Below, piece after piece: positions 22,986-33,974 of a DNA stretch of 64,000 nucleotides; position 1 is the stretch's first letter, and every line of letters starts with the position of its first letter. The translations under genes were made by a program, and so were the position numbers. Source of the stretch: Zygaena filipendulae (Eukaryota; Arthropoda; Insecta; Lepidoptera; Zygaenidae); assembly GCA_907165275.2 (NCBI GenBank), contig OU015674.1:6039001-6103000 (forward strand), given 5' to 3'. The notes beneath the pieces were generated by a model. That model did no database searches. It was not told where the DNA came from and worked only from the letters and a program-made list of their open reading frames with translations.

Positions 22986-23195
22986 TCTATACATATAAAA
23001 TGTTTTGTCCTGAATGACTGACTGATGGATCAACACACAGCCTAAACCGTTGATCGTAGAGACCTGAAACTTGGAGGGTGTGTTCTTTGTATGCGATAAG
23101 AAAGGATTTTTTAAAATTCTACGGGAAAAGTTTGTATAAAACAATTTCGCGGGAACTCCGAAATTATCGCGGGTGAAACCGCGCGGGACAGCTAG
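22986..23195 (+). mobile_element. full-length Helitron, GTCCTGAATGACTG subfamily
   Basis: It starts TCTATACATATAAAATG after A and ends ACCGCGCGGGACAGCTAG before T. The body (CAGCCTAAACCGTTGATCG, GAGACCTGAAACTTGGAG) is shared with 23854, 37529 and 60764. It lies only 11 bp from the previous copy, in opposite orientation. Confidence 0.8.
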
Positions 23196-23337
23196 TTATG
23201 AATAAAACATGTACACTGATATATTATCATAAAGAGTAAAGTTTGGATGTATGAGAAATATCTGGAACTACCGATAAGAAAAATTCTTTCACTGATAGGA
23301 AGCTGTATCTGTAAGTGTCATAGGATATTTTCTATCT

Positions 23338-23482
23338 CAGAGGGAGAATTCCCGGGGAAATACCGAAATTCGTGCCGGAGCTATCTGGTGTACAGTTACG
23401 AGTGATTAAGTCTTGGAATAGGAGATTTCATCCAAATATAAAGACTTGAAGACGCGAGTGCAACCGCGGTAAGAACAGCTAG
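23338..23482 (+). mobile_element. decayed Helitron 3' region
   Basis: It ends GCAACCGCGGTAAGAACAG CTAG. The upstream part (GAATTCCCGGGGAAATACCG) is diverged, and the 5' boundary is uncertain. Confidence 0.5.
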
Positions 23483-23853
23483 TATCTCAATAGTAAAATG
23501 AATTTTTTTTACTTTTACCAGAGATACTTAAATAGGAATTGTGTATAAAAAGTCTTCGTAAAGGTGAGTCTAGGGACTTGGTATACCAACTTAGATCATA
23601 ACTTGCATGACGTAATCTAACAATAAAGAAAGGGAAGGGTAAGCCCACCAGGACCCTAGCAGAACTTCTTTTAATCAGCTCCAAGTTCTGACGTGTCAGG
23701 ACTCAGGAGTTTCGGCTGTTTTCTATTGTTAACTTTTACTTCGTAGGCACTCCCATTGTCCTTTACAAACGAAAGCTCGGGGCTTTTATATTCGTTCGAA
23801 AAACAGTAGCTACACGCACCTCCTCGTTTCATTGTGTTTTCTTTATTCTTATA
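23483..23853. other. unassigned DNA between Helitrons
   Basis: No gene or repeat with definable ends was seen. Confidence 0.35.
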
Positions 23854-24066
23854 CTAGCTGTCCCGCGCGGTTTCACCCGCGATAACTTCGAAGTTCCCGC
23901 GGAATTATTCCAAACAAACTTTCTTATCGAATGCCTACGTCATACAAAGATCACACCCTCCAAGTTTCAGGTCTCTACGATCAGCGGTTTAGGCTGTGCG
24001 TTGATCCACCAGTCATTCAGGACAAAGCATATATATAATATATATATGATATAATATATATATAAT
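23854..24066 (-). mobile_element. Helitron, GTCCTGAATGACTG subfamily, with AT-rich end
   Basis: CTAG CTGTCCCGCGCGG, then CTCCAAGTTTCAGGTCTC and GATCCACCAGTCATTCAGG. Its 5' end has expanded into a (TA)n-type microsatellite at about 24026-24066. Confidence 0.7.
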
Positions 24067-24169
24067 AATTACATAACGACCAGAATTATGATTTGGTGCG
24101 GTTGAGCGAGCGCAGCCTATCTTCGCGCTTGATTGACAGCGGTAGAGATGCGTCTGTTATATTCACTTA

Positions 24170-24336
24170 CTAGCTGTTTCCCGCGGTTTCATCCGTGGAA
24201 ATTTCGGAGATTCCGCAGGAATTCCGGGTTAACAAGTACCCACCCCCATGTCCTATCTGTATCCCCGACAACGTGCATGCAAAATTTCATGATGATCGGT
24301 TCAACAAACTCACTTTCGCATTTATAATAGTAAGGA
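24170..24336 (-). mobile_element. full-length short Helitron, minus orientation
   Basis: It is 167 bp with CTAG at one end and TAATAGTAAGGA before T at the other. It is shorter than usual because the segment with the (GACA)n run is deleted. Confidence 0.75.
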
Positions 24337-24344
24337 TTTATTTA

Positions 24345-24530
24345 CAAGCTGTTCCCTACGGTTTCACCCGCGTTGATTTCGGACTTACCGCAGGAATTCT
24401 GGGATGAAAGTACCCTATGTCTTTTTATGTACCCCTGAGAGCGTGTATGCAAAAATCTATGATGATCGGCTAGAAAAGGTAACAGACAGGCAAAGCTAAT
24501 TCGCATTTATTTAACTCTATAATATTAGCA
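24345..24530 (-). mobile_element. Helitron, minus orientation, tandem to the previous copy
   Basis: CTAG is mutated to CAAG at 24345. The body follows with CTGTTCCCTACGGTTTCACC, CCCTGAGAGCGTGTATGC and ATTAGCATGTA at the 5' end. Two same-orientation copies only 8 bp apart suggest one insertion beside the other or a tandem event. Confidence 0.65.
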
Positions 24531-24664
24531 TGTATGGACTATTATATAGGTAAGAAGTATGTTTATAGGTTACAAAATGTATGTCAGAAGTCAGAACTAA
24601 ACTTTAGTAGATAATATTATCTGCAACGGAACTGCAAAGTTTACTTAATTACTTAAGTATAAAA

Positions 24665-24846
24665 TCCTTAATATGACAAATAAAATGCGAATGGGATTTA
24701 GTTTGTTTGTTACGCTTTCACTTCTTAACTACTCAAAAGACCATCATGAAATTTTGAAAACATAATATTGTGAGGTATACAGATAAAGACAAAAGATATT
24801 TTGTATTCCAGATTTCTCGCTCCGTGAAATCGCAGGGAGCAGCTAG
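24665..24846 (+). mobile_element. non-autonomous Helitron, plus orientation
   Basis: It starts TCCTTAATATG after A and ends GTGAAATCGCAGGGAGCAG CTAG (182 bp). The body is diverged. Confidence 0.65.
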
Positions 24847-24877
24847 TGTACCCATAAAACTATAGAAAACGTATTTA

Positions 24878-24912
24878 AAACCCGTATTAATAGGTTTATT
24901 AATACGGGTTTT
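24878..24912. repeat. perfect 15-bp hairpin
   Basis: AAACCCGTATTAATA is mirrored by TATTAATACGGGTTT across a 5-nt loop. It lies just before a two-unit tandem repeat. Confidence 0.75.
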
Positions 24913-24920
24913 ACCATTGT

Positions 24921-24970
24921 GTGTAAAGTTTTACACAAAATGGCGGTGTAAGGTTTTACACAAAATGGCG
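24921..24970. repeat. 25-bp tandem repeat, two units
   Basis: GTGTAAAGTTTTACACAAAA with TGGCG, then the same unit with one change (GTAAGG). Each unit contains a TGTAAA/TTTACA mini-palindrome. Confidence 0.75.
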
Positions 24971-25285
24971 GCTTGTTAAGGTGGTCCTATAAGAATAAAT
25001 AATTTATCCGTCCCGCAAATTCTTCAAAATTAAGAGCTATACAAGGACAGGTATCATAGGAACTGCACCTAGAATTTTCCCCGCAATCAACCCTTCATTT
25101 GCTCCAGCGACATGGTAATTGCCACTGATTTGCATACAGCTGTCAAATTTTGACACATGCCGAGCCAAATTGCGTGGGCCTTGCTTGCGAGGGGCTTCGT
25201 TAACAGAGGGTGGATGTACACAACACCGGGATATACAACTTTGTTTTGGCTATTTGGCCGCGAAACCATTACTACATTAGGTGCA
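24971..25285. other. unassigned DNA
   Basis: No gene seen. Overlapping open frames around 25087-25419 cover the tRNA-like segment and are not credible as genes. Confidence 0.35.
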
Positions 25286-25345
25286 GTAGGTCGTCATGCC
25301 TCCCAGCAAATCCAGAGGTTCCCGGTTCGATTCCCGGTGGGACTA
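25286..25345 (+). repeat. tRNA-like sequence (SINE head or tRNA remnant)
   Basis: CCCGGTTCGATTCCCGG forms a T-arm with four of five stem pairs, and GGTTCGATTCC is a good pol III B-box. The expected complementary 5' acceptor strand is not found upstream, so it is not an intact tRNA gene. A tRNA-derived SINE is the likelier source. Confidence 0.4.
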
Positions 25346-25907
25346 GATTTTGCGTGATGAACATTTTACTGTTGAATACTAAGTTCGCCGTTGGTACCTT
25401 TTGGTGCAAAAAAGAATAAATAAATAAAATACTACTAGCTTCAGGATTTATTGAGAGAGCCGTTATCAATTACAATAAAACTTAAAATTTAAATAAAACA
25501 CAATAAGTCAATCATTGTGCATACCGCGTGAAGCGCTCGTCCTAATTATCCGATGTTAAATTACTTATTAAGTATATTAATCGAAACAATAATCGGTACA
25601 TCGTGCTTTATGAAAGCGCATTACTAAAATCGATAGTCAACTTCGTTTCGAAATTAATGACCCATGATACGATACACCGTTAGATTGGTCTTCTGAAACG
25701 ACTCACCGTGACGGTGCAATTAAAATTGTTTATTACACACTTTTCTTTTTTGGTGAGCAAAGCGCTTTACCGTGCATTAGATCTGTTTTTATAATGGAAT
25801 TCAATTTCAAAACACGACCGTGGCCCTTAAAGAAAGTCGATGAATAATTAGCAAAGAATAGTAGGTATATACGTAACTATTACGAAAAAAAAGGGTTTAC
25901 ACTCTCC
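25346..25907. other. unassigned DNA
   Basis: No gene or definable repeat seen. Confidence 0.35.
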
Positions 25908-26100
25908 GCCCCCCTCTTACTTCGTGCCTCCTCATGCCCCGCTACGACGTAGCGGCAAGGCTAGAGGTGATAGCGGTGTAGGTTGTGGCTGTTGGGGTCG
26001 GACAATACCAACTTGAATGTGGAACTCTCCCCACGGCGCGAGCCCTACGCCACACGCACACCGCCGCACACACAAGCCCGCCTGCTAGGTGGTAGTGGGG
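25908..26100. other. isolated GC-rich block
   Basis: This is among the most GC-rich non-transposon stretches in the window (CCGCCCCCCTC, GCTACGACGTAGC, CCCCACGGCGCG). GCTACGACGTAGC is an imperfect palindrome. There is no credible open frame. A repeat of unknown family or a regulatory island are both possible. Confidence 0.35.
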
Positions 26101-26182
26101 AGTTATATCGGTTTGCTTAATGTGAAGTTAGGGTACAACTACATAATATGACACATCTCTACAATCGTACCTACATGTTTAT

Positions 26183-26777
26183 TAAAAACCGGCCAAGTGC
26201 GTATCGGTCGCACATTTTAGGGTTACGTACACCAAATATTTTTAACCGCAAAATAAAGTTGGTATCAGTAAAAAAAATATATATTGAATTGCAACGAAAA
26301 ACATTGAGTAATCATGTTGGTATTTTTTGGTAAAATATGCGTAATAATAAATATTATCACCAAGTTTTAAGTTCATAGGTCAACGGGAATTTGAAAAATA
26401 CTTCGGTACAAAATGTTGTAAAAAGAAAAGCTTACTTTGGCGGCTTCTCATGTCTTCTTTGTTTTCCGATGTTTTTAAAAACAAAAATACAGCTTTTATC
26501 TACTCAATGAGCTCTATTCAACGATTTGGTAAACAAACAAAAAAATTTTGCGCCTCCCTTTAGCTGTATGGGTATTCCCCCCTTAAAATTCTTAAAATAT
26601 TTTTTGACAATTTGTAGCTTTGGGTCATCATATTACGTATACTGTACAAACTCGAAGACTGAAGCTTCTACGGTTTCACTGTAAAATCCGTGTGACAGAC
26701 GACGCGACGGACAGACACGCGAGTGACAGCAATAGGGCTCCGTTTGGTCCTTTCGGGTACGGACCCCAAAAAAAAAA
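26183..26777 (+). mobile_element. dispersed repeat CCGGCCAAGTGCG type, full length
   Basis: The left end AAAAACCGGCCAAGTGCG and the right end AATAGGGCTCCGTTTGG.. GGGTACGGACCCC bracket about 595 bp with a GACAGACG-like run before the end. I recognise this layout as a common lepidopteran dispersed repeat. Its class is not certain, and it has no convincing coding frame. Partial copies lie at 48991 and 50455. Confidence 0.6.
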
Positions 26778-28230
26778 TGTCCTAGAAAATTCACTAAATG
26801 TGGACACATTTCTTTGAGACCGCCTTATTTTTTGCTTCGATGGTGCATAGTGGCCTAGTGGGGCTTCGATAAACGCACGCGACACCCGGCGCATGACGGT
26901 AGAGATGGTTTCACACCTGTCGCAAAATTAGCGCGATTTTGACACGACAAACGAGATATAAATTCTACAATAACTTTTGTACGATTTCATATACATACGT
27001 TTTGAGTATAGATGGGCAATCAACTGGATTTAAACATGGTGCTTGGGTGTTACAACACGATAAACATCCATAAAAACCTAGAAAACTGGGTGTTTAAATT
27101 ATAAAATTTAAAACTAAATTAAAAAATTGCTTCTTCATCACGTATTTTATAGTATCGACGAGTTTCTCGATTCTGAGTGGCCTGCTCTTCCAAGTCTTGG
27201 CAACATAAATAGTCAAATATAAAACATGGCTGCTGGTCTAATTATAAGTTAATCTATATACACATAGGTATATAGCTAACTCTAATTTTATATTCTCATG
27301 AATTTTATAATTTAATTCGACATGTAAATAATGAATTTATGAATAAACAATACCGTGGGCACTGGATTTTTAACTCAGTTGATTCATCTATGTTGCGAGG
27401 AAAATAAGAAATATTGTGTTCAGATATTTTGTAATATTTAATTTAACAATTCACTGCATCGAAACCGGAAAGATATAAAATGAAATAAAAAATAAGCATG
27501 AATGTTTTGAAAGTAATAATAAGATCTTAAGTTAGTTAAATGAATGTAAAAAAATTCAACTATACAAGAAGGTACCTGATTAACAGATCGTAAAAACTCA
27601 AAGGTACAAATTATAAAAACGAAAATCGCAGTCAACACGTGTACAAAAAAAAAACATGGTCATTAACAATTTTAATTTGATAGTCTTCAGAAATTTTAAT
27701 TTGATATCGGATCAACATTACTGTGAGAGTTTAAAATTGTTTATAATGAGTCGGAAACAGCCACCTGATACGACCACGTTCAGCTGCAACCGAAGAATTT
27801 TGATAGAGAACGCGTTCAAAAAGTTACGTTTCAACTTTTAATAGCTCATTTTGGTTTTATACCTGTGTTAAATAATTACTAATGATTATATCATCGACGA
27901 AAATGTCGTAAGAACTTTTAAATATATGTTTTCCTTCTTTCTTTTTTTTTCAAATTTACTCATCGAGTTCTTTTTGTTATTCCAGTTGCTAGTGTTATCG
28001 CTAAACTGAATATTGTGGAAAGATAAAATGGATTGTTTACTGCCTCAGCCTAAATGTTAGAAACAAAGGATTTATTTAGTACCTCCATAAAAGGGTTAGG
28101 ATCACGTGCCACTTTTGAGCAAAAGCTTTTGTTCGGTTATTGTCATTTAAAAAACTACCTATAGCTGGTCAGAAAGAAAAAATGAAGATAAAAATACTTA
28201 AAAGGATTATTGTTTTAGTTAGGTAACTAA
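26778..28230. other. unassigned AT-rich DNA
   Basis: No supported gene. The block 26880-26960 carries CACCCGGCGCATGACGG and may belong to the neighbouring repeat. The remainder has no recognisable structure. Confidence 0.35.
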
Positions 28231-28467
28231 CAGCCGCACTCAGAGTCGACTTTAATGATTACTTAGTTAAGTATGGATTTTTAAAACAAAATTGCCGCAA
28301 TCAGAGATGTTCAGTAAATTAATGTAAATTGCCATTTAATGAGATGTAACTAAATTAGTTAAATGCCAATTAACATTAATTAATTAAACTTCTCTGATTG
28401 CGGCAGTTTTGTTTTAAAAATCTATACTTAACTAAGTAATCATTAAAGTCGACTCTGAGTGCAGCGG
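28231..28467. mobile_element. foldback MITE family F, copy with TAA duplication
   Basis: A 237-bp palindrome from CAGCCGCACTCAGAGTCGAC to GTCGACTCTGAGTGCAGCGG, flanked by TAA at 28228-28230 and 28468-28470. The 3-bp TAA duplication is characteristic of PIF/Harbinger. No coding capacity. Confidence 0.8.
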
Positions 28468-29015
28468 TAAAACTAATATGCCATATGGAATAAAATTTAC
28501 AACTCTATAGACTTTATTTTTAAACTTAAAAAAAAAACATTATAACATATTATGCAGTTTGCGCTGTGTTTTCTCTGTTGTATAAAACTATCAGTCAACT
28601 CGGGCGGAATCACCAGTAACCAAATAGTTTGCTCGAATCTGTTGAAATGATTTTTTTTGGTTTCTTAGGTATATATGTTTTTTTTTGTCACACAGATCTA
28701 CTTGATTCCACAGTAGATTGTGTCGTGGAAACCAAGCAAACGTGGTATATACTACATAGAATTACATAATATATATTATACTATAGATATATAAACACAC
28801 CCAGACTGGAAAGTGGGACCCTGTGTTCATCACACAAGTGACTTTAGCGATCTGTCCAGGTGAATGTTGCTATCGGTGTAATTGTGTCGGAGTTTTGGGG
28901 CGGATCGAGCGCCAGGTGCGGGTTTCGAGAACTGAGGTGATTGGGTAACATTATCATCGTCGTTTTGAATGTAACTTTTATAAAAGTTTGCCTTAGACAG
29001 CCTGATTATATAGAA
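28468..29015. other. unassigned DNA
   Basis: Single-copy looking, with a moderately GC-rich part at 28800-28940. No gene seen. Confidence 0.35.
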
Positions 29016-29228
29016 CTAGCTATACCCTGCGGTTTCACCCACGGCAATTTCAGAGTTCCCGCGGGAATCCCGGGATAAGAAGTACCCTATCACAGAATCA
29101 CTGTAGTTTCCTATAAGTGAAAGAATTTTTAAAATCGGTTCAGTAGATCGAGAGATTACCCCCTACGTCACAAACTCACCATTCACAAACTGACCAACTT
29201 TACCTCTATTTAATACGTATTGGTATAG
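29016..29228 (-). mobile_element. Helitron, minus orientation, AATCGGTTCAGTAG subfamily
   Basis: CTAG CTATACCCTGCGG, then TTTCACCCACGG, AAAATCGGTTCAGTAGATCG, ending near GTATAGA. It belongs to the same subfamily as 649-823. Confidence 0.7.
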
Positions 29229-29229
29229 A

Positions 29230-29350
29230 CTAGCTGTTTCCCGCAGTTCCATTTGCAGTTTTGCCATGGATACCATTGGGTCGTCAACCAATGGCGTCTG
29301 CTTTAAGTTCAATTTCTGTTTTCACCTAATCTATTGTATTTTGTGTTCTT
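29230..29350 (-). mobile_element. Helitron 3' end fragment, minus orientation
   Basis: A second CTAG CTGTTTCCCGCAG begins immediately after the previous copy. The family match fades after about 40 bp. Confidence 0.45.
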
Positions 29351-29361
29351 TATTTTAAACT

Positions 29362-29589
29362 CTCGAGCGGTTTCACCCGCGATAATTTCGGAGTTCCCGC
29401 GGGAATTCCGGATAACAATATAGCTTATGTTACTCAGGGATAATATTATATTATCTGTGCTCAGGGATAATGTAGCTTTCTAATAGTGAAAGAATTTTTG
29501 AAATCGGTGCAGTAGTTTTTGTGTTAAATGGTAACAAACAAACAAACAAACAAAATCAAATCTTTCCTCTTTATAATATTAAGTATAGA
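29362..29589 (-). mobile_element. Helitron, minus orientation, near full length
   Basis: CGGTTTCACCCGCGATAATT, then GAAATCGGTGCAGTAGTTTT, a (CAAA)n run, and ATATTAAGTATAGA before T. The CTAG end is mutated to CTCGAG. An internal repeat of TCAGGGATAAT (29435-29470) is specific to this copy. Confidence 0.7.
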
Positions 29590-30220
29590 TATTAGATATG
29601 GATTAACATTTCGTAGTCATTTTGTTTTGTTTTAGTTTTACCATAACACCTACATGACAAAATACTCTAAAGATATTTATTAACTCGACACATCAAAGAG
29701 TTCGTGAAAGAAACACAAAACCGTAGGCAAAAGCTATAAGTTTATTCCATTTCTCGTCAAACTAGAAATGGAACTGACTCTTCGACCCAGTTGCATCTGC
29801 ATATACAAAATGCAGTTTAAATCAATCCCCACTGCGCCAACTAGCTCGGTTACGGAGTTAATCAATTACACACAAACAGACAGACAGATGGTGCGACGAT
29901 CGATTTTGTGCGGAACCAAAGTTAGCCGCAGTAATTAAATCTAAATGCACCCTTACGCCTACTGTTTAATATGCGAGAATAACAATTTCATTTACAACTT
30001 TAATCCCCACGACATAGAATTCAAAATAAGATATGATTTTTTTTAAGCTTATCAATGTGACCACAGATCGTTAAGTATTGTGGGAAAACAGCGAACGCGA
30101 GTCGAGTTCCGATTACGGGGTTCTATGCAATATTATACGGTTTATAGAAACCTTACGATGTCTATATGTACCTACCTACTAGCGCATTACTAAGCTTTCT
30201 GGTAAAGGGAGTTAACAACA
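29590..30220. other. unassigned DNA
   Basis: No supported gene. A GACAGACAGATGG run at about 29878 hints at a decayed dispersed-repeat end. Confidence 0.35.
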
Positions 30221-30452
30221 GGGCCCTTATTCACTATCACCATAACACGCCGCGTTAAGATAAGACGCCGCAAAAACTATCTTTCCCTCGTAATCAAAGA
30301 AGTTTTACTCCAAAAAAATACATTTATCACGTTTCTTATGGCACAAAGAATAATAATATCTAATATTTTTAGCATCTAGAACGTTTGGAAATGCGTTTTT
30401 GGGTCGCGCGTTATAGGCAAGGATTGTTGTTGGTCATAGTGAATAAGGGCCC
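30221..30452. mobile_element. GGGCCCTTATTCAC-type MITE
   Basis: The left end GGGCCCTTATTCACTAT and the right end ATAGTGAATAAGGGCCC are perfect inverted repeats, extended by CACCA/TGGTC. The element is 232 bp and its interior is not palindromic. A target duplication was not resolved. Confidence 0.75.
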
Positions 30453-30461
30453 AGTTTGAAA

Positions 30462-30491
30462 CCTGCGGACGTAGTCGTGGGCAGCAGCTAG
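30462..30491 (+). mobile_element. Helitron 3' terminus scrap
   Basis: CTGCGG.. GTGGGCAGCAGCTAG before T. Only the end remains. Confidence 0.4.
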
Positions 30492-30522
30492 TTAAGTAAA
30501 TATATTTTATAGTTAGGTATAA

Positions 30523-30748
30523 CTAGCTGTTGGCCGCAGTTTCACCCACATTAATTTCGCAGTGCCCGCAGAGATTCAGAGATAAAAAGTACCCTGTGTC
30601 CTTCTCTGTACCCCTGACGACATGTATGCAAAATTTCATAACGATCGGTTGAGTGGTTAAGGCGTGAAAGTGAAGGTTCGAGAGAAACGTTGAGTAGGGG
30701 GTTAACAAACAAACAAACACATCGACTCACATTCGCATAATGTTATTG
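30523..30748 (-). mobile_element. non-autonomous Helitron, minus orientation
   Basis: CTAG CTGTTGGCCGCAG, then GTACCCCTGACGACATGTAT and GGCGTGAAAGTG. An extra segment of about 40 bp (GTTCGAGAGAAACG) lies before the (CAAA)n run. Confidence 0.7.
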
Positions 30749-31622
30749 TAATAGTTGAATATTATTACACAGCAGACTACCAAACACGTGTTACAGTTAT
30801 ATTCATATATGTAGTTATACTCGAAACATATTATAGGTTGTTTACATATACGTTAGTGTAATAAATAAGATAAGTAGCACTAATTGTACACACCTCTGTG
30901 GTTTCTTGTGCTATTTTGTGTCAACCTTAAATTATTTTTGTAGTAAATTTGGTAAAATAAAAAAAAAAAAAAAAAACTAAACATAGCTTGCACTTTTATG
31001 TAGGTCCTAATATACTTTTTGTTGTTGTTGTTGTTGATACATTCTAAGATACATATGGTTTCCCAATCTAAAGGAAAACATCATAATTATGAATAATATT
31101 TACCCTAATGCGGGGAATGACATGAATGAACACCTGATATAGCAGTCAGTTCGTTAACCCTTAGACCAAGTGGTTTCCAATATAATAATTAAGTAGGTAG
31201 TTTATTTTATACGACTATATTGTTCTTCGTTCACTTTGGCAGAACAAATTTTAAAGCAATTTTAAACAGGAACCTAAACCGGTCTGAGCTAAATAATAAA
31301 ATCATAGATTCTTACGAATAGGTACATTCAGTAAACGCATCTGTTCAACCCTAATAAAATCGTCTAATCATTGCCAACTTGACAATTGATAGAGGCGATC
31401 CCCCATAGGCTTGCCACAATTGAGAGGTGAATAGACAAAAGTAACCCCAAAAGCTAACTTTTACGTGTCTCAAATGTAATTGATTAATTATGGCTACCGT
31501 TATACGTTATAAGACTACGCACGCAATACTTGTTATAAAATAATTTTGATAAGTACATATTAATGAGTTACGTCGAAAAAAAATGAAATGATGGTTTTTC
31601 ACCCATTTCCTTATAAGACTTA
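30749..31622. other. unassigned DNA with simple repeats
   Basis: Contains an A-run at about 30956-30976 and (GTT)n at about 31019-31036. The A-run could be the tail of a retroelement, but nothing upstream is recognisable. Confidence 0.35.
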
Positions 31623-31696
31623 CGACCGCACTCAGAGTACCTAGTTTTAATGATTATCTACCTAATTTTAAGTAAAGATTTTAAAAACAAAAATAC
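31623..31696. mobile_element. foldback MITE family F, left end
   Basis: After TTA (31620-31622) it reads CGACCGCACTCAGAGTACC and continues to AAAACAAAAATACCG, then stops. Only one arm remains. Confidence 0.6.
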
Positions 31697-32002
31697 CGTT
31701 TATGCAAAACAACTCAATTTGCGCTCACGATGAAATGATAAATTTTTTTTAGTAGGCAAATCTAATTTTGACTAGACAAAACACGTTCTAATTATTAAAA
31801 ATGTGGTTAACTTACGTGTGACATTTCAATACTTAGCATACTCGTTGCAAACTTCATAAGCGTCATTTCCGTTAACGAGCGTCACTTCCGCTGTCTTGTA
31901 AAATCTATGTAGTTTTAAAATGTCCCAAAAGAAGTATAACTTAATAATTAGTAAATAATGTTAATGATACCCTACACGAAAGTAGGTACGTTTTAACATT
32001 TA
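31697..32002. other. short gap with a near-direct repeat
   Basis: GCGTCATTTCCG and GCGTCACTTCCG occur 22 bp apart near 31860-31892. No other structure. Confidence 0.4.
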
Positions 32003-32239
32003 CCGCCGCACTCAGAGTCGACTTTAACGATTACTTAGTTAAGGATAGATCTTTAAAACAAAACTGCCGCAATCAGGCAAGTTTAATAAATTAATGCTAA
32101 TTGGAATTTAACTAATTAAGTTACATCTCATTAATTGCCAACTAACAATAATTTACTGAACGTCTCTGATTGCGGCAGTTTTGTTTTAAAAAACTGTACT
32201 TAACTAAGTAATCATTAAAGACGACTCCGAGTGCGGCCG
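32003..32239. mobile_element. foldback MITE family F, copy with TTA duplication
   Basis: A 237-bp palindrome from CCGCCGCACTCAGAGTCGAC to GTGCGGCCG, flanked by TTA at 32000-32002 and 32240-32242. Same length as the 28231 copy. Confidence 0.8.
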
Positions 32240-33844
32240 TTAATGTTATAAAATTAAATATATCATCCCTTTCTTCTGATATTAGTATTAACAGTCAATA
32301 ATGACATTAAAACTATACATAACTTACCCTTTATTCCTTTTTGATGAGACATGAAAATAGAATGGAATTATTTATTACGCATTTATTACCAATTTTGCCT
32401 TTATCATATTATGTAACAGTCGAGTAAAGCATACTAAAGGATTTGCAACAACATGATCACTCAAATGATGGCATCGAAGCGCTCCCGCCTCTTGGAGAGG
32501 AAGGAAACAGCCTCAGATAGCCCTCCACTATTAACCAAACGACCAAAGTTCAATTTTGGCTCAAACTTACACTAGGACACTTCGATGTTTGCTTCTGACG
32601 ACCGTTCACATTCAAGGGTTAGTGGAGTAAGAGTGCGTTTGGTATTCCAGTCACTAGCTTAAAGTCACAAAAGCAGGGCACTATTGCTATAATTAAATCA
32701 AATAGAGTTTTTAATAATGACAACAATAAAGTTATTCGTGTACTTCCTCACGGAATCGGGAAAGCTTGGAACCACTAATTTACCTGACCCTCAAATGATT
32801 ACATTAAATAAAGGAATAAGGTCTAAGCTAATAAAAAACGACGTCATATAGCAAGATAACATTTTAAACCTGAGAACTCGAAAGCCTAAATTAAATTAAT
32901 AAAAACCATGATCTTATGTCTAATTTTTATATTTACATAAGAACAAACTAGGATTAAGCAAGTTTAAAACAAGTAAGTTGAGTAATTATGTAAGGACACC
33001 GGAAAAATGCAAACGAAGCACAAAACTTAAAAGTTGAAGACGGGCTTTTGACTTGGCGCAAATATTTGAGTTGCGGAGCCTAAATCAGACAGCGTTGTCA
33101 AGACCAGAGAATACAGATTTCGTCGAGACATAGTAACAGATTGAAAACTACCGACTTTTCCCTGAAAGTTTACCAATTAAATTTTAGGATTAAATAAATT
33201 TAAGGATTTCTCAAACGAATAATTTCATTCATTCAATACATTCCACAAAATGTCGATGCATTTTGTGATAACCATTTAGTATATACTAACTAACTACTCA
33301 TAATCTACCGCGGTCGCTTAACTCTATTTTATTTCCAGATTAAAAGAAAAATCTACATAAATAACTGTGACCGCGCAGCAAATTCTCGAAAGGTCGGATA
33401 ATTATTTTGACACTTATTACGGACCATAATTGGCGTATTTTATATTAATTGCGAGCCTCGATGCGACGACACACGTCACCGCCGAGATATTTCCGTTACG
33501 AGTCGATTTCGAACCGCGATATTCAGTTAAATACCTTTGAGCTTTTATTAAAAAATCTATAAATATGACAGTTTATGGAATGACTTCTCGTAATTTTCAA
33601 GCGAAGCAGCCGTTTATTAAGGCCAGTAGTACTAACTTTTTTATCTAGCTTGTACTTTTTTTATTTATTTTAACGAATAAAAACAACGAATACAAAAGTT
33701 TACAAAATTATTATTAGTAACATAAATTAAAAAGGAAAATACCTTTGATGCAATTGATGGGGTTGGTGTTAAAATGACAACATTTCTTAGAACAGGATTA
33801 AATGTAGTTACATTTAATGGGGGTAAGGGGTACGGAAAAAGACA
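32240..33844. other. low-repeat DNA
   Basis: No mobile element with definable ends and no supported gene. The block 32455-32660 is less AT-rich but has no open frame I recognise. The block 33440-33530 (CGATGCGACGACACACGTCAC) is also GC-richer. Confidence 0.35.
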
Positions 33845-33929
33845 TAAATTAGTAGTAGGTACTTTGTATCCCGGTATTCCTGAGGGATCTCCAAAATTTC
33901 CACGGGTAAAACCGCGGGAACAGCTAACT
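33845..33929 (+). mobile_element. Helitron 3' half
   Basis: GGTACTTTGTATCCCGG, then GATCTCCAAAATTTCC and GGTAAAACCGCGGGAACAG. CTAG has decayed to CTAA. Confidence 0.55.
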
Positions 33930-33974
33930 TGTACAAAAGCGAAAGGCCACTGAGTACTGACTCGACTACTAAAC

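Noticed and set aside
25286..25345. Functional tRNA gene
   Set aside because: A good B-box and T-arm are present, but no complementary acceptor stem or convincing D-arm can be placed upstream.
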